This document shows positions 27,745 to 36,668 of a stretch of DNA of 64,000 nt, piece after piece; position 1 is the first letter of the stretch; each line of letters starts with the position of its first letter. Below the pieces are notes generated by a model, which saw only the letters and a program-made list of their open reading frames with translations, was not told where the DNA came from and ran no database searches. Source of the stretch: Devosia sp. A16 (GTDB lineage Bacteria > Pseudomonadota > Alphaproteobacteria > Rhizobiales > Devosiaceae); assembly GCF_001402915.1 (NCBI RefSeq), contig NZ_CP012945.1, positions 4,627,501-4,691,500 of the forward strand, read 5' to 3'. The translations under genes were made by a program, and so were the position numbers.

Positions 27745-27925
27745 ATCTCCCCCCATGCGGGGGAGAAAGCAAAAACTTGGGCTTAGCGCAGCTAAGTCCT
27801 TAGTTTTCGCAAGAGGGGGGACGTTTGAGCCACCGTGCCCTCCACGTCCCCCCTCTTGGAATTTCTAAGGCTTAGCCAAGAAGCTAAGCCCAAGAAATTC
27901 CATTCTCCCCCGCATGGGGGGAGAC
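27745..27925. repeat. 181-bp nested palindromic element
   Basis: Three sets of complementary arms are nested. The outer 23-bp arms are 27745-27767 and 27903-27925 (22 of 23 match; CTCCCCCCATGCGGGGGAGA type). The middle arms are TTGGGCTTAGC (27777-27787) and GCTAAGCCCAA (27883-27893). The inner arms are CAAGAGGGGGGACGT (27810-27824) and ACGTCCCCCCTCTTG (27844-27858), with a 19-nt loop. The whole element can fold into one long hairpin. It occupies most of the gap after the decarboxylase; no gene is seen in it. Confidence 0.88.
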
Positions 27926-28006
27926 GGGTCCGGTGGCTGGAGCGACCTTGAGCCGCCCCCCCAACAGGCATATCCTCCCCCTCAGCAACCCAAGCGAGGT
28001 GGCGAG

Positions 28007-28165
28007 ATGCCGGGTGGGGTGGTGTTGGGACTAGTGGTGCTGCTGGGCTTTGTGGCCTGGGGCGGCGTGTTGTTCTGGCGCGGACGCGTCATCGATCGGA
28101 AAGCCGTGCACGAAGGCCGGCACGAGACGCGCGCCGAACGGCGACGGCTGCATCACAAAAGCTAA
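28007..28165 (+). CDS. Possible 52-residue single-helix membrane protein
   Basis: ATG 28007 with GAGGTGG upstream opens a short protein: one hydrophobic segment (VVLGLVVLLGFVAWGGVLFW, residues 5-24) and a strongly basic tail rich in Arg/His. An in-frame ATG at 27914 would add 31 Pro/Gln/Gly-rich residues but begins inside the palindromic element, so the shorter form is preferred. The stop overlaps that of the convergent glutathione peroxidase gene by four bases. No family is recognised and reality is uncertain. Confidence 0.4.
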   Translation: MPGGVVLGLVVLLGFVAWGGVLFWRGRVIDRKAVHEGRHETRAERRRLHHKS

Positions 28166-28641
28166 AGCAGCTTCTCGATCGCCGGAGCGATGTCCGCCGG
28201 CTCGGTGGTCGATGCGAACCGCTGCACCTGCGTACCGCTGCGGTCGACCAGGAACTTGGTGAAGTTCCACGGGATCAATTGCACCCCGAGCAGGCCGGGG
28301 GCCTTGCGGCGCAGCCACTGGTAGAGCGGCAGCGCCCCGCGTCCATTGACCAGCACTTTGCCGAAGATCGGGAAGGTGACGTTGTAGTTGAGGTCGCAGA
28401 ACGCTGCGATCTCGGCTTCTGTGCCTGGCTCCTGCTCGCCGAACTGGTTGCAGGGAAAGCCGAGGATGACGAGGCCACGATCCTTGTAGGTCTCGTAGAG
28501 CTTTTCGAGCCCGGCATATTGCGGGGTGAAACCGCATTTGCTGGCGACATTGACCACCAGCACGACCTTGTCGCGATAGTCGGCGAGCGATTGCGGCTTG
28601 CCGCCGAGCAGCGGGGCGGAAAAATCATAAAGTGTGGTCAA
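28162..28641 (-). CDS. Glutathione peroxidase family (thiol peroxidase)
   Basis: Reduces hydrogen or lipid peroxides using thioredoxin or glutathione. The 159-residue protein has the GPx blocks: VVLVVNVASKCGFTPQY with peroxidatic Cys36, LGFPCNQFGEQEPG (second Cys and Gln), and WNFTKFLVD (Trp-Asn of the catalytic tetrad). The Cys in FPCNQF is the usual resolving-cysteine region of thioredoxin-dependent members. Selenocysteine is not used. It stands alone on minus. Confidence 0.94.
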   Translation of the reverse strand: MTTLYDFSAPLLGGKPQSLADYRDKVVLVVNVASKCGFTPQYAGLEKLYETYKDRGLVILGFPCNQFGEQEPGTEAEIAAFCDLNYNVTFPIFGKVLVNGRGALPLYQWLRRKAPGLLGVQLIPWNFTKFLVDRSGTQVQRFASTTEPADIAPAIEKLL

Positions 28642-28730
28642 GGCAATAGCTCCGGCCAGGGCAACATCCCTGCCCTCGCGTCATAGCTGCACCATGCCGC
28701 GCGGCTTTTCAAGCAACAGCCGTGTAACCA

Positions 28731-29396
28731 TCAGGCCGGCGGTACCTGGCACATGATGGCCAGCAGCCGGTCCTCGTTGTCGGCGAAGAAGGCCATCCAT
28801 TCCTCCGTGCCGTCGGCGTGGCGGTGAATCATGTGCGGCGCCGCCTTGAACGCCGCGCCGCGCTGCTGCAATTCGAGATGCGCAGCATGGATGTCCGGAA
28901 CGCGGAAATAGATGACGTACTCGTCGGCGCCTGCTCTCTCGCCCGCGCTCAGCATCAGCCGGGTGCCGCCACAATCGAAGAAGGCGAGATTGCCGAACGT
29001 GTAGAGATGCGGCAGCTGCAGCACATCGCGATACCAGGCTTCGGCCGCCGCAATGTCGCGGACCGAACGAGCCAGCTGTCCGATCGTGCCCCAGCGAACC
29101 TCGTTGCCTGCCGAAGCCTTTGCCAGCTCGGACATGTCGTCTCCCCTCTGCTGTCGCTGTCCCAGGGCGCTTGCCAGCGGCACACCGGTCCACTGCCGCA
29201 GCGCGCGGCGATCGGCGAGGCCGAGTTTGCCCAGGATATTGCCGACGTGGAACTTCACTGCGTCGCTGCTGATGCCGAGCCGTTGCGAGATCGTCCGGTC
29301 GGTGCCGCCATGGCGAATGGCATTGGCGACCCGCCATTCGGCGGGCGTCAGGCTGTCGGCATAGCGCGGGCGGCCGCGTGATCTCGTCAGGCTCAT
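28731..29396 (-). CDS. Fusion of LuxR-type helix-turn-helix and VOC/glyoxalase domain
   Basis: A 221-residue protein with two parts. Residues ~15-70 form a LuxR/GerE helix-turn-helix: LTPAEWRVANAIRHGGTDRTISQRLGISSDAVKFHVGNILGKL. After a short linker (QQRGDDMSELAKAS), residues ~100-218 form a vicinal-oxygen-chelate (glyoxalase/bleomycin-resistance) domain: GQLARSVRDIAAAEAWYRDVLQLPHL...FDCGGTRLMLSAGE...YFRVPDIHAAHLELQQRGAAF...FADNEDRLLAIM. The VOC part could sense a small ligand or be enzymatic. An internal ATG (DDMSELAK) could give the VOC domain alone. The target is unknown; neighbours are a TetR-DUF4169 pair on the same strand. Confidence 0.82.
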   Translation of the reverse strand: MSLTRSRGRPRYADSLTPAEWRVANAIRHGGTDRTISQRLGISSDAVKFHVGNILGKLGLADRRALRQWTGVPLASALGQRQQRGDDMSELAKASAGNEVRWGTIGQLARSVRDIAAAEAWYRDVLQLPHLYTFGNLAFFDCGGTRLMLSAGERAGADEYVIYFRVPDIHAAHLELQQRGAAFKAAPHMIHRHADGTEEWMAFFADNEDRLLAIMCQVPPA

Positions 29397-29430
29397 GCCG
29401 GCAAGTTAGCGCAGAGCGGGACGAATTTCC

Positions 29431-29631
29431 CTACCCCTCACTGTTCTCAGGCTTAAGCAGATGTGCCTCGATGCGCCGGGTTTCGAGGGCATCCTGCGCT
29501 TTGTCGCGTTGCCGCTCGGCCTTGCTGCGCCCGAACCTGATCCGGTTCTCCGCTGCGGCCTGTTCCTTGGCGACCCGGGCCTTGGCCTTGCGAGCCTTCG
29601 AGAGGGAGAGGATTTCGGCCAAGAACGACAC
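29431..29631 (-). CDS. DUF4169 family small protein
   Basis: A 66-residue, highly charged helical protein. LSKARKAKARVAKEQAAAENRIRFGRSKAERQRDKAQDALETRRIEAH matches the DUF4169 pattern (xxxARKAKARxxxxxxAxxNRxxFGRTKAERxxxxxxxxxxxxxLDxH) of alphaproteobacteria. Function unknown. It starts 13 bp after the stop of the TetR regulator gene on the same strand and may be co-transcribed with it. Confidence 0.85.
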   Translation of the reverse strand: MSFLAEILSLSKARKAKARVAKEQAAAENRIRFGRSKAERQRDKAQDALETRRIEAHLLKPENSEG

Positions 29632-29644
29632 TCCGATTGCACCG

Positions 29645-30262
29645 CTATTGTGCAGCGGCCGGCATCCGGGTCAACAGCGCGATGAGCGCATCGAGCATGG
29701 CCTCGATCCGGTGCGCCATTGGATCGTCCATCGCTGCGGCGAGCGCCACCATGGTGACGAGGCCGATGCCGGCCATGTGAGCGGCCACCGCCAGCCGGCG
29801 TGGATCTTCGCCGCCGGTGAAATTCGGATCGGCCGCGAGCCGCTCCGCCAGCGCACCATACATCGATGACGTTGCGGCGTGGATCGGGGCGAGCAGCTCC
29901 ACCACTCCCGGCGCCGCGGCGCGCTCATCGAACTGCGGCGCCAGATAGAGCATACGGAAGCGTCCGAGATCCTTGAGATGGTGCGTCACGAGGGCCCGCA
30001 CGAAACGCTCCATCGCGTCGGCGCCGGTCGTCGCCGGCCCGAGGGCTGCGATCAGGATGTCGGCTTCGATCCTGAGTTCGGGTAGCGAGAAATCGCGGAT
30101 CAGTTCCCACTTATTGGGATACCAGTAGATAATCGCTTGCTTGGAAACCCCCAAGGCACCCGCCAGCGCCTGGAACGTCAGGGCCGCGGTGCCGTGCTCG
30201 GCGACGATCCGACGCGCGTGTTCGACAATCGATTCCCGGGTGACCCGGCTGCGCCCCGCCAT
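29645..30262 (-). CDS. TetR family transcriptional regulator
   Basis: A 205-residue regulator with an N-terminal TetR helix-turn-helix (TRESIVEHARRIVAEHGTAALTFQALAGALGVSKQAIIYWYPNKWELI) and a variable all-helical ligand domain. ATG 30260-30262 with AAGGGAT upstream gives the normal length; a longer reading would run into the operator. It is divergent from a GST-like gene, and the 68-bp gap contains two perfect 15-bp palindromes, so it probably represses both itself and the GST gene until an inducer binds. Confidence 0.93.
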   Translation of the reverse strand: MAGRSRVTRESIVEHARRIVAEHGTAALTFQALAGALGVSKQAIIYWYPNKWELIRDFSLPELRIEADILIAALGPATTGADAMERFVRALVTHHLKDLGRFRMLYLAPQFDERAAAPGVVELLAPIHAATSSMYGALAERLAADPNFTGGEDPRRLAVAAHMAGIGLVTMVALAAAMDDPMAHRIEAMLDALIALLTRMPAAAQ

Positions 30263-30271
30263 CTTGATCCC

Positions 30272-30316
30272 TTGACAACTTACCATTGGTAAGTATGGTA
30301 ACTTACCAATGGTAAG
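30272..30316. promoter_or_regulatory. Twin TetR operators overlapping the GST promoter
   Basis: CTTACCATTGGTAAG (30279-30293) and CTTACCAATGGTAAG (30302-30316) are perfect palindromes save the central base, and are exact reverse complements of each other, centred 23 bp apart. The first fills the 16-bp spacer of a promoter TTGACA (30272-30277) to TATGGT (30294-30299) reading toward the GST gene; the second sits just after the -10. Binding should block RNA polymerase directly. Confidence 0.9.
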
Positions 30317-30330
30317 CAAGTGGTGTCGCG

Positions 30331-31050
30331 ATGCCGAAACTCACCGTGTCTACCTTCTCGCCTGACTGGGGGCTGCCAACCTCGGGGCCGTTTGCCCTGA
30401 AACTGCTCAAATGGCTGGACCTCGCCAACATCCCCTACGACCACGTGTTCGAGGACGTTCCCTCGAAGGGGCCGAAGGGCAAGAGCCCATGGATCGAATT
30501 TGACGGCGAACGGATCGGCGACAGCGAGGTGATCATCGAGTTGCTGGCGCGGCGCAGCGGTTTCAACATCGACGCGGGCCTCACCGAGGAGCAGCGCGCC
30601 CTCTCCCACACGCTTCGACGCATGCTCGAGGAGCACTTCCATATGTTGCTCGAGTGGGAGCTGTTCGTTCACCCGGCAGGCATCGAGGCGGTCCGCGGCA
30701 TGGCGGCACGCGTGGCGCCGGGCATTGTTGCCGCGCCGGTTGCCGCGATGATCTGTCGTCACTTCCGCACCCAGTTGACCGCGCGCGGCATTGCCCGCCA
30801 TGACGCTGCGACGATCGCAGCCAAGGGCAAGGCGGACCTGGACGCCATCGAGGCAATTCTTGGCGACAAGCCATTCCTCGTGGCCAGCCATCCCTCAATG
30901 GCCGACCTGTCGGCCTATGGACTGCTCGGACCGATGGCGGCGTGGCCGATGCCGACACCAGTCGCCGACAGCATCAAGAGCCGACCCGGCCTTCTGGCTT
31001 ACCTGCAGCGGGTAGCAGAGGCGAAGGCAGAAGCGCGCGTCGCGGCTTAA
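30331..31050 (+). CDS. Glutathione S-transferase-like protein (metaxin/FAXC-type)
   Basis: A 239-residue GST-fold protein. The thioredoxin-like N-terminal part starts LTVSTFSPDWGLPTSGPFALKLLKWLDLANIPYDHVF and includes GKSPWIEFDGERIGDSEVIIELL. The helical C-terminal part ends DKPFLVASHPSMADLSAYGLLGPM. The pattern fits the metaxin/'failed axon connections' GST subgroup more than classic detoxifying GSTs. With the divergent TetR regulator it looks like an inducible detoxification gene. The substrate is unknown. Confidence 0.85.
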   Translation: MPKLTVSTFSPDWGLPTSGPFALKLLKWLDLANIPYDHVFEDVPSKGPKGKSPWIEFDGERIGDSEVIIELLARRSGFNIDAGLTEEQRALSHTLRRMLEEHFHMLLEWELFVHPAGIEAVRGMAARVAPGIVAAPVAAMICRHFRTQLTARGIARHDAATIAAKGKADLDAIEAILGDKPFLVASHPSMADLSAYGLLGPMAAWPMPTPVADSIKSRPGLLAYLQRVAEAKAEARVAA

Positions 31051-31543
31051 GCCGTCGGGCGCGGCAGTGTCAGATAGATGCTGTCACACCACTCGTCGCC
31101 GATCAGAAAGGTGCGCTCCGCACGGCCGGTTTCGACGAAGCCGAGCTTGGTGAGCAATCCGATCGACGCGGCATTGCGCGGATCCACATCGGCGGTGAGT
31201 TCGCTGACCTGCGGGCGGGCAAAGCAATGCGCGGTGAACGCCGACATTGCTTCGTAGCCGATGCCTTGGCCCCATGTCCGGGGGTGGAAGATGAACCCGA
31301 CTTCGGGAAACTTCCAAACCCCGAGACGCCCGATCACCTGCCCATCCTGCTCGACCATGAACAGGTCGCGGTCGGGCGCCTCGACCAGCATGTCGGCGAT
31401 GAACCGGGCTGTGACGTCGCGGTTCTCATGCGGCAATGACGACCAGTACCGCATGGCGCGCGGGTCGGACATGATCGCATAAATGGCGTCGACATCGTCC
31501 GGACGCGCCCGGCGCAGGAGCAACCGCGCCGTGCGGATCTGCA

Positions 31544-31544
<1 letters not shown>
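31047..31544 (-). CDS. GNAT family N-acetyltransferase (RimJ/RimL-like)
   Basis: A 165-residue acetyltransferase. It begins MQIRTARLLLRRARPDDVDAIYAIMSDPRAMRYW, the usual RimJ/RimL-type start. The acetyl-CoA signature is in HPRTWGQGIGYEAMSAF, and it ends DPRNAASIGLLTKLGFVETG. ATG 31542-31544 overlaps the pyrG stop by one base, so it is translated with pyrG. Its stop overlaps that of the convergent GST gene by four bases. The acceptor is unknown. Confidence 0.9.
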
Positions 31545-33178
<1,634 letters not shown>

Positions 33179-33241
33179 TTATCCTATTTGGTCGAAGTTC
33201 TGATTCTCAAGAGCGCCGCCGATCACGAACGGCACCCCACA

Positions 33242-33275
33242 CAAAAAAAGAAGAAGGGGATGTTGCCATCCCCTT
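33242..33275 (-). terminator. Rho-independent terminator after secG
   Basis: On minus, AAGGGGATG pairs with CATCCCCTT around GCAA and is followed by CTTCTTTTTTT. It lies between secG and pyrG, so pyrG needs its own promoter in the 70 bp that remain. Confidence 0.92.
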
Positions 33276-33299
33276 CCCCGGTTCGCTGTCGCGGCGGCC

Positions 33300-33800
33300 T
33301 CAGTTGGCGGGCGCCGCTGGCTGTTCTGTCGTCGTCGGCGTCGCCGGAGCTTCCGTAACGGGCGCCGTTTGCGCCGGCACCGGCAGGTCGGACGCTGGAG
33401 CGGGAGCCTCAGTAGTCGTCGACGGAGTTGTGGTCGTCGATGGCGTCGCAGGCGCGGCCGGCACCGGCAGATCACCGGAGCTCTGCTGCTGCAGCTGCTG
33501 CAGGGCGTCGAGCACCGTCGTCGGCGCCGCTTCGCCGCCCTGGGCGGCGCGGTCGAGGATCGAGCTCGTGCCCCGGTCGACCGAAGAGAGGACTGTCAGC
33601 GCGATGGCCGATGCAAAAAACAGCGCGGCGAGGATCGCCGTGGTGCGGGTGAGGAGGTTGGCCGAGCCGCGTACCGAGATCAGGCCGTTGGCGTTCGAGC
33701 TACCCATGCCCAGCCCGCCGCCCTCGGACCGCTGCAGCAGGATCACTGCAATGAGCGCGAGTACGATCAGGAGATAGGCGACGATCAGGACGTTGGCCAT
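33300..33800 (-). CDS. secG: Preprotein translocase subunit SecG with long Pro/Thr-rich tail
   Basis: Auxiliary subunit of the SecYEG channel. Residues 1-75 are the standard SecG: helix 1 ANVLIVAYLLIVLALIAVILLQ, the loop RSEGGGLGMGSS, TRTTAILAALFFASAIALTVL. Beyond that an unusual tail of about 75 residues is rich in Pro, Ala and Thr (TTTTPSTTTEAPAPAS) and contains DLPVPA twice. ATG 33798-33800 has GAAGG upstream; a longer reading is an antisense-like extension. Alphaproteobacterial SecG proteins often carry such tails, but their role is not known. Confidence 0.92.
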   Translation of the reverse strand: MANVLIVAYLLIVLALIAVILLQRSEGGGLGMGSSNANGLISVRGSANLLTRTTAILAALFFASAIALTVLSSVDRGTSSILDRAAQGGEAAPTTVLDALQQLQQQSSGDLPVPAAPATPSTTTTPSTTTEAPAPASDLPVPAQTAPVTEAPATPTTTEQPAAPAN

Positions 33801-33826
33801 TGGACCTTCAGGCTTTCGATATCGGT

Positions 33827-33853
33827 TTGGCGCGCCTTCTACACGCGCGCCAA
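33827..33853. other. 9-bp perfect hairpin between tpiA and secG
   Basis: TTGGCGCGC pairs with GCGCGCCAA around a 9-nt loop, 26 bp before secG. No T-run follows on either strand, so it may be a processing or attenuation structure rather than a terminator. Confidence 0.45.
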
Positions 33854-33904
33854 CACAAATGCCAGCGCCATCCGCCGCCTTTGTGGTGGCGCCGGATGCC
33901 TCTA

Positions 33905-34660
33905 CTAGACCGCCGAGATAATGGCGTGGAAGTCGTTTGCCAAGAGGCTTGCGCCGCCGACCAGTCCACCATTGACGTTGCCGATGCGCAGAATCTCGCT
34001 GGCGTTGGATGGCTTCATCGAGCCGCCATAGAGAATCCGGGTACTCGAACCGCGCGCGCCGAAGCGGCCCTCGAGCTGCCCCCGGATCGCATCGTGCATT
34101 TCGACAATGTCGGCCGCGGTCGGCGTCCTGCCGGTGCCGATGGCCCATACCGGCTCATAGGCGATGACGACCTCGTGACCCGACCAGTCATCGGGCACAG
34201 AGCGTTCGAGCTGCCCGATGACGATGCTGACAGCATTGCCGGCATCGCGCTCGGCTTCCGTTTCGCCGACGCAGATGATCGGCACCAGCCCGGCGGCGTG
34301 CGCCGCCACCGCCTTCTGCTGCACCAGGGCATCGGTCTCACCATGGTTGGTGCGGCGCTCCGAATGGCCGACGATCACGTACTGGGCCCCGGCATCGGCC
34401 AGCATCTGCGCGCTGATATCGCCGGTATGGGCGCCGCTGGTTGCCGTGTGGCAGTCCTGCCCGCCGCTGACGATGCCGGCCGGTGCGGCCAGTTCGTTGA
34501 GCCGTTCGAGCAGCGTTGCCGGCGGGCAGATCACCACAGTGCAGCGCGGGCCACCTCCGGCAGCCAGCAGGCCTGCCAGCTTCTGCACCTCGCCCAATGC
34601 GGCAGTGGTGCCGTTCATCTTCCAGTTGCCCGCGATCAGCGGCGTGATCTCTGCCGTCAC
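33905..34660 (-). CDS. tpiA: Triosephosphate isomerase
   Basis: Interconverts dihydroxyacetone phosphate and glyceraldehyde 3-phosphate. The 251-residue TIM barrel has GNWKMNG (Asn/Lys), the catalytic His in VIVGHSERR, the catalytic Glu in [14 protein letters not shown] (loop 6) and [10 protein letters not shown] (phosphate loop). It begins the tpiA-secG-pyrG run on minus and is divergent from ppiD. Confidence 0.97.
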   Translation of the reverse strand: MTAEITPLIAGNWKMNGTTAALGEVQKLAGLLAAGGGPRCTVVICPPATLLERLNELAAPAGIVSGGQDCHTATSGAHTGDISAQMLADAGAQYVIVGHSERRTNHGETDALVQQKAVAAHAAGLVPIICVGETEAERDAGNAVSIVIGQLERSVPDDWSGHEVVIAYEPVWAIGTGRTPTAADIVEMHDAIRGQLEGRFGARGSSTRILYGGSMKPSNASEILRIGNVNGGLVGGASLLANDFHAIISAV

Positions 34661-34721
34661 CTCGACACTCCTTCTACTTGCCTATTGTGGTAGTTTGCCA
34701 TAACCCCCGTCCCGATGTGCC

Positions 34722-34751
34722 TTGCGGCACAAACTCGACCCTGTCTAGTAT
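34722..34751 (+). promoter_or_regulatory. Possible promoter of the ppiD-trp group
   Basis: TTGCGG (34722-34727) and TAGTAT (34746-34751) are 18 bp apart and lie 42 bp before the ppiD start. A reasonable but unproven match. Confidence 0.4.
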
Positions 34752-34793
34752 CCGCCGCCCGCCGGGGAGGCGGCTGTTGTTGGATTTGTCTCG

Positions 34794-36668
34794 ATGCTCG
34801 ATAGCTTTCGTCACCTGACCAAGACCTGGTTCGGCAAGATTCTCGGCGCTTTTCTGATTGTCGGCCTGGCAGGGTTCGGCATCTCGAACGTCATCACCGG
34901 GTTCGGCACGAACACCGTGGCGACCGTCGCCGGCCAGGATATCTCGGTGCGGGACTATCAGCGCGGTTATGACAGCCAGGTGAGCGCCATCTCGCGGCAG
35001 ATTGGTCGCGTGCCGACGGCGGAGGAGGCCGTGACCTTCGGCGTGCCTGGCATGGTGCTGGATCGGCTGGCCGGTGAAGCGGCAGTCAACAAGCTCGGCG
35101 AAGACCTTGGTCTCGGCGTTTCCGAGGACCGGCTCGGCAAGATGCTGCGCGAGGACCCGAGCTTTTCGAGCGCTCTCGGTTCGTTCGACCGCAACAACTT
35201 CCTGCGCGTCCTGCAGCAGAACGGATATACCGAGGCTGAGTATTTCGACCTCCAGACCAAGGCGGCACGCCGCCAGCAACTGGTGAGCGGCTTGTTGGCA
35301 GGTGCGCCGGCATCGGCGACGGCCACCGAACTGCTGGCCCGCTTCTCGGGGGACACGCGCACCGTCGATTACTTCGTGGTGAACGCCCAGGGCCTGCCGC
35401 CGGTTGCGGAGCCGACCGAAGAAGAGCTCGCCACCTACCTCAAGGACAACCAGGCGCAGTTCCGCACCAAGGCCACCCGCACCGTCGAACTCCTGGCCTT
35501 GTCACCCGAGGCGCTGGCCGCCACCAAGACCGTTACCGACGAGCAGATCGCCGCCGAGTACGAGCGCACCAAGGACAGCCGGGTGAAGATCGAACGGCGT
35601 AACGTCAAGCAGGTGGTGCTCAGCACGCCGGAACTCGAAAAGGCCTTCACCGACGGCAAGGCCGCCGGCACGCCGTTCTCCGATGTGCTCGCGGCGAGCG
35701 GGGCCACCGCACAGGATCTGGGCAACCTCGCCAAGACCGAGATCACCGACAGCAGCCTCGCCGACGCGGCGTTCGGGCTGGCGCTCAACGATTATGTCAT
35801 CATCGAGGGGATCGGCTCGAAGCGGGCCGTCACTGTCTCCGCAATCGAGCCGGGCGGCGTGACCAGCCTGGAGGACGCCAAAGCCGAGATCGCCAAGCAA
35901 CTGGCGGTCACCCAGGCGCGCAACGAGTATACCGACGTGCTCGACCAGATCGAGGAACTGCGCGCGGCCTTCAAGCCGCTGCCCGAGATTGCCGAGCGCT
36001 TCGGGCTGCACACCGTGACCATTCCGTTGACCGAGAACGGCGCTGAGCTCGCCAACGATCCCGATATCGGCGCGGAAGACGCGCAGCGCATCGCCACTGC
36101 GGTGTTCCGGGCGGAACAGGGCAACCTCGCCCCGACCATTCAGTTGAGCTCGACCCGCAACGTCTGGTTCGACCTCAAGCAGGTCGACGAGGCGCGCGAC
36201 CAGACCCTCGATGAGGTCCGCAACGCCGTGGTCACCGCCTGGACCAATGCCAAGACCGAAGAGGCGGTGAGCGCCGAGGTCACCAAGCTGCTGGACCAGT
36301 TGAAGTCGGGAACGCCCTTCGCCGACGTCGCCAGCAGCGTCGGCCAGTTTCCGATCCTCAGCCAGCCGCTGAAGCGCTCGGGCGACGGCACTACGGTGCT
36401 GAACCAGACGGTCGCCAACGAAATCTTCAACGGCGGGCCGACGCATTTCGGTTCGGCGGTGAATGGCGACGGCGACCATGTGGTGTTCCAGGTGGCCGAA
36501 GTGAACGCCGGCACCGTCGACCAGACCGCCGACATCAAGAAGTATGTCGAGGAAACGGCGCGTGACGCGCTCTACAGCGATCTGCTGGCCGGCCTGAAGA
36601 GCCAGGCCGGTATGCGGATCAACGAGCAGGTCCTCAGGCAACTCACTGACACCGGCGCGGTGCGATGA
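34794..36668 (+). CDS. Peptidyl-prolyl cis-trans isomerase, PpiD/SurA type
   Basis: Membrane-anchored periplasmic folding factor of 624 residues. One N-terminal helix (LGAFLIVGLAGFGISNVI, ~17-35) is followed by a SurA_N-type chaperone segment (GQDISVRDYQRGYDSQVSAISRQIGRVPTAEEA) and a divergent parvulin-like region (~240-370). The rest is helical (~380-600) and ends with INEQVLRQLTDTGAVR. Single anchor plus split chaperone parts match PpiD. It overlaps trpE by four bases (ATGA), the same neighbourhood seen in other Rhizobiales. Confidence 0.88.
   Translation: MLDSFRHLTKTWFGKILGAFLIVGLAGFGISNVITGFGTNTVATVAGQDISVRDYQRGYDSQVSAISRQIGRVPTAEEAVTFGVPGMVLDRLAGEAAVNKLGEDLGLGVSEDRLGKMLREDPSFSSALGSFDRNNFLRVLQQNGYTEAEYFDLQTKAARRQQLVSGLLAGAPASATATELLARFSGDTRTVDYFVVNAQGLPPVAEPTEEELATYLKDNQAQFRTKATRTVELLALSPEALAATKTVTDEQIAAEYERTKDSRVKIERRNVKQVVLSTPELEKAFTDGKAAGTPFSDVLAASGATAQDLGNLAKTEITDSSLADAAFGLALNDYVIIEGIGSKRAVTVSAIEPGGVTSLEDAKAEIAKQLAVTQARNEYTDVLDQIEELRAAFKPLPEIAERFGLHTVTIPLTENGAELANDPDIGAEDAQRIATAVFRAEQGNLAPTIQLSSTRNVWFDLKQVDEARDQTLDEVRNAVVTAWTNAKTEEAVSAEVTKLLDQLKSGTPFADVASSVGQFPILSQPLKRSGDGTTVLNQTVANEIFNGGPTHFGSAVNGDGDHVVFQVAEVNAGTVDQTADIKKYVEETARDALYSDLLAGLKSQAGMRINEQVLRQLTDTGAVR

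Noticed and set aside
27745-27925. CRISPR array or insertion sequence
   Set aside because: The structure is a set of nested inverted repeats, not spaced direct repeats, and there is no transposase frame.
33801-34148. Extended start of secG reading back into tpiA
   Set aside because: Those codons are an out-of-frame reading of tpiA; SecG has its own ATG with a ribosome site at 33798-33800.
36500-36664. Tryptophan leader/attenuator before trpE
   Set aside because: trpE overlaps the coding end of ppiD, and no Trp-rich short frame or terminator hairpin is present.
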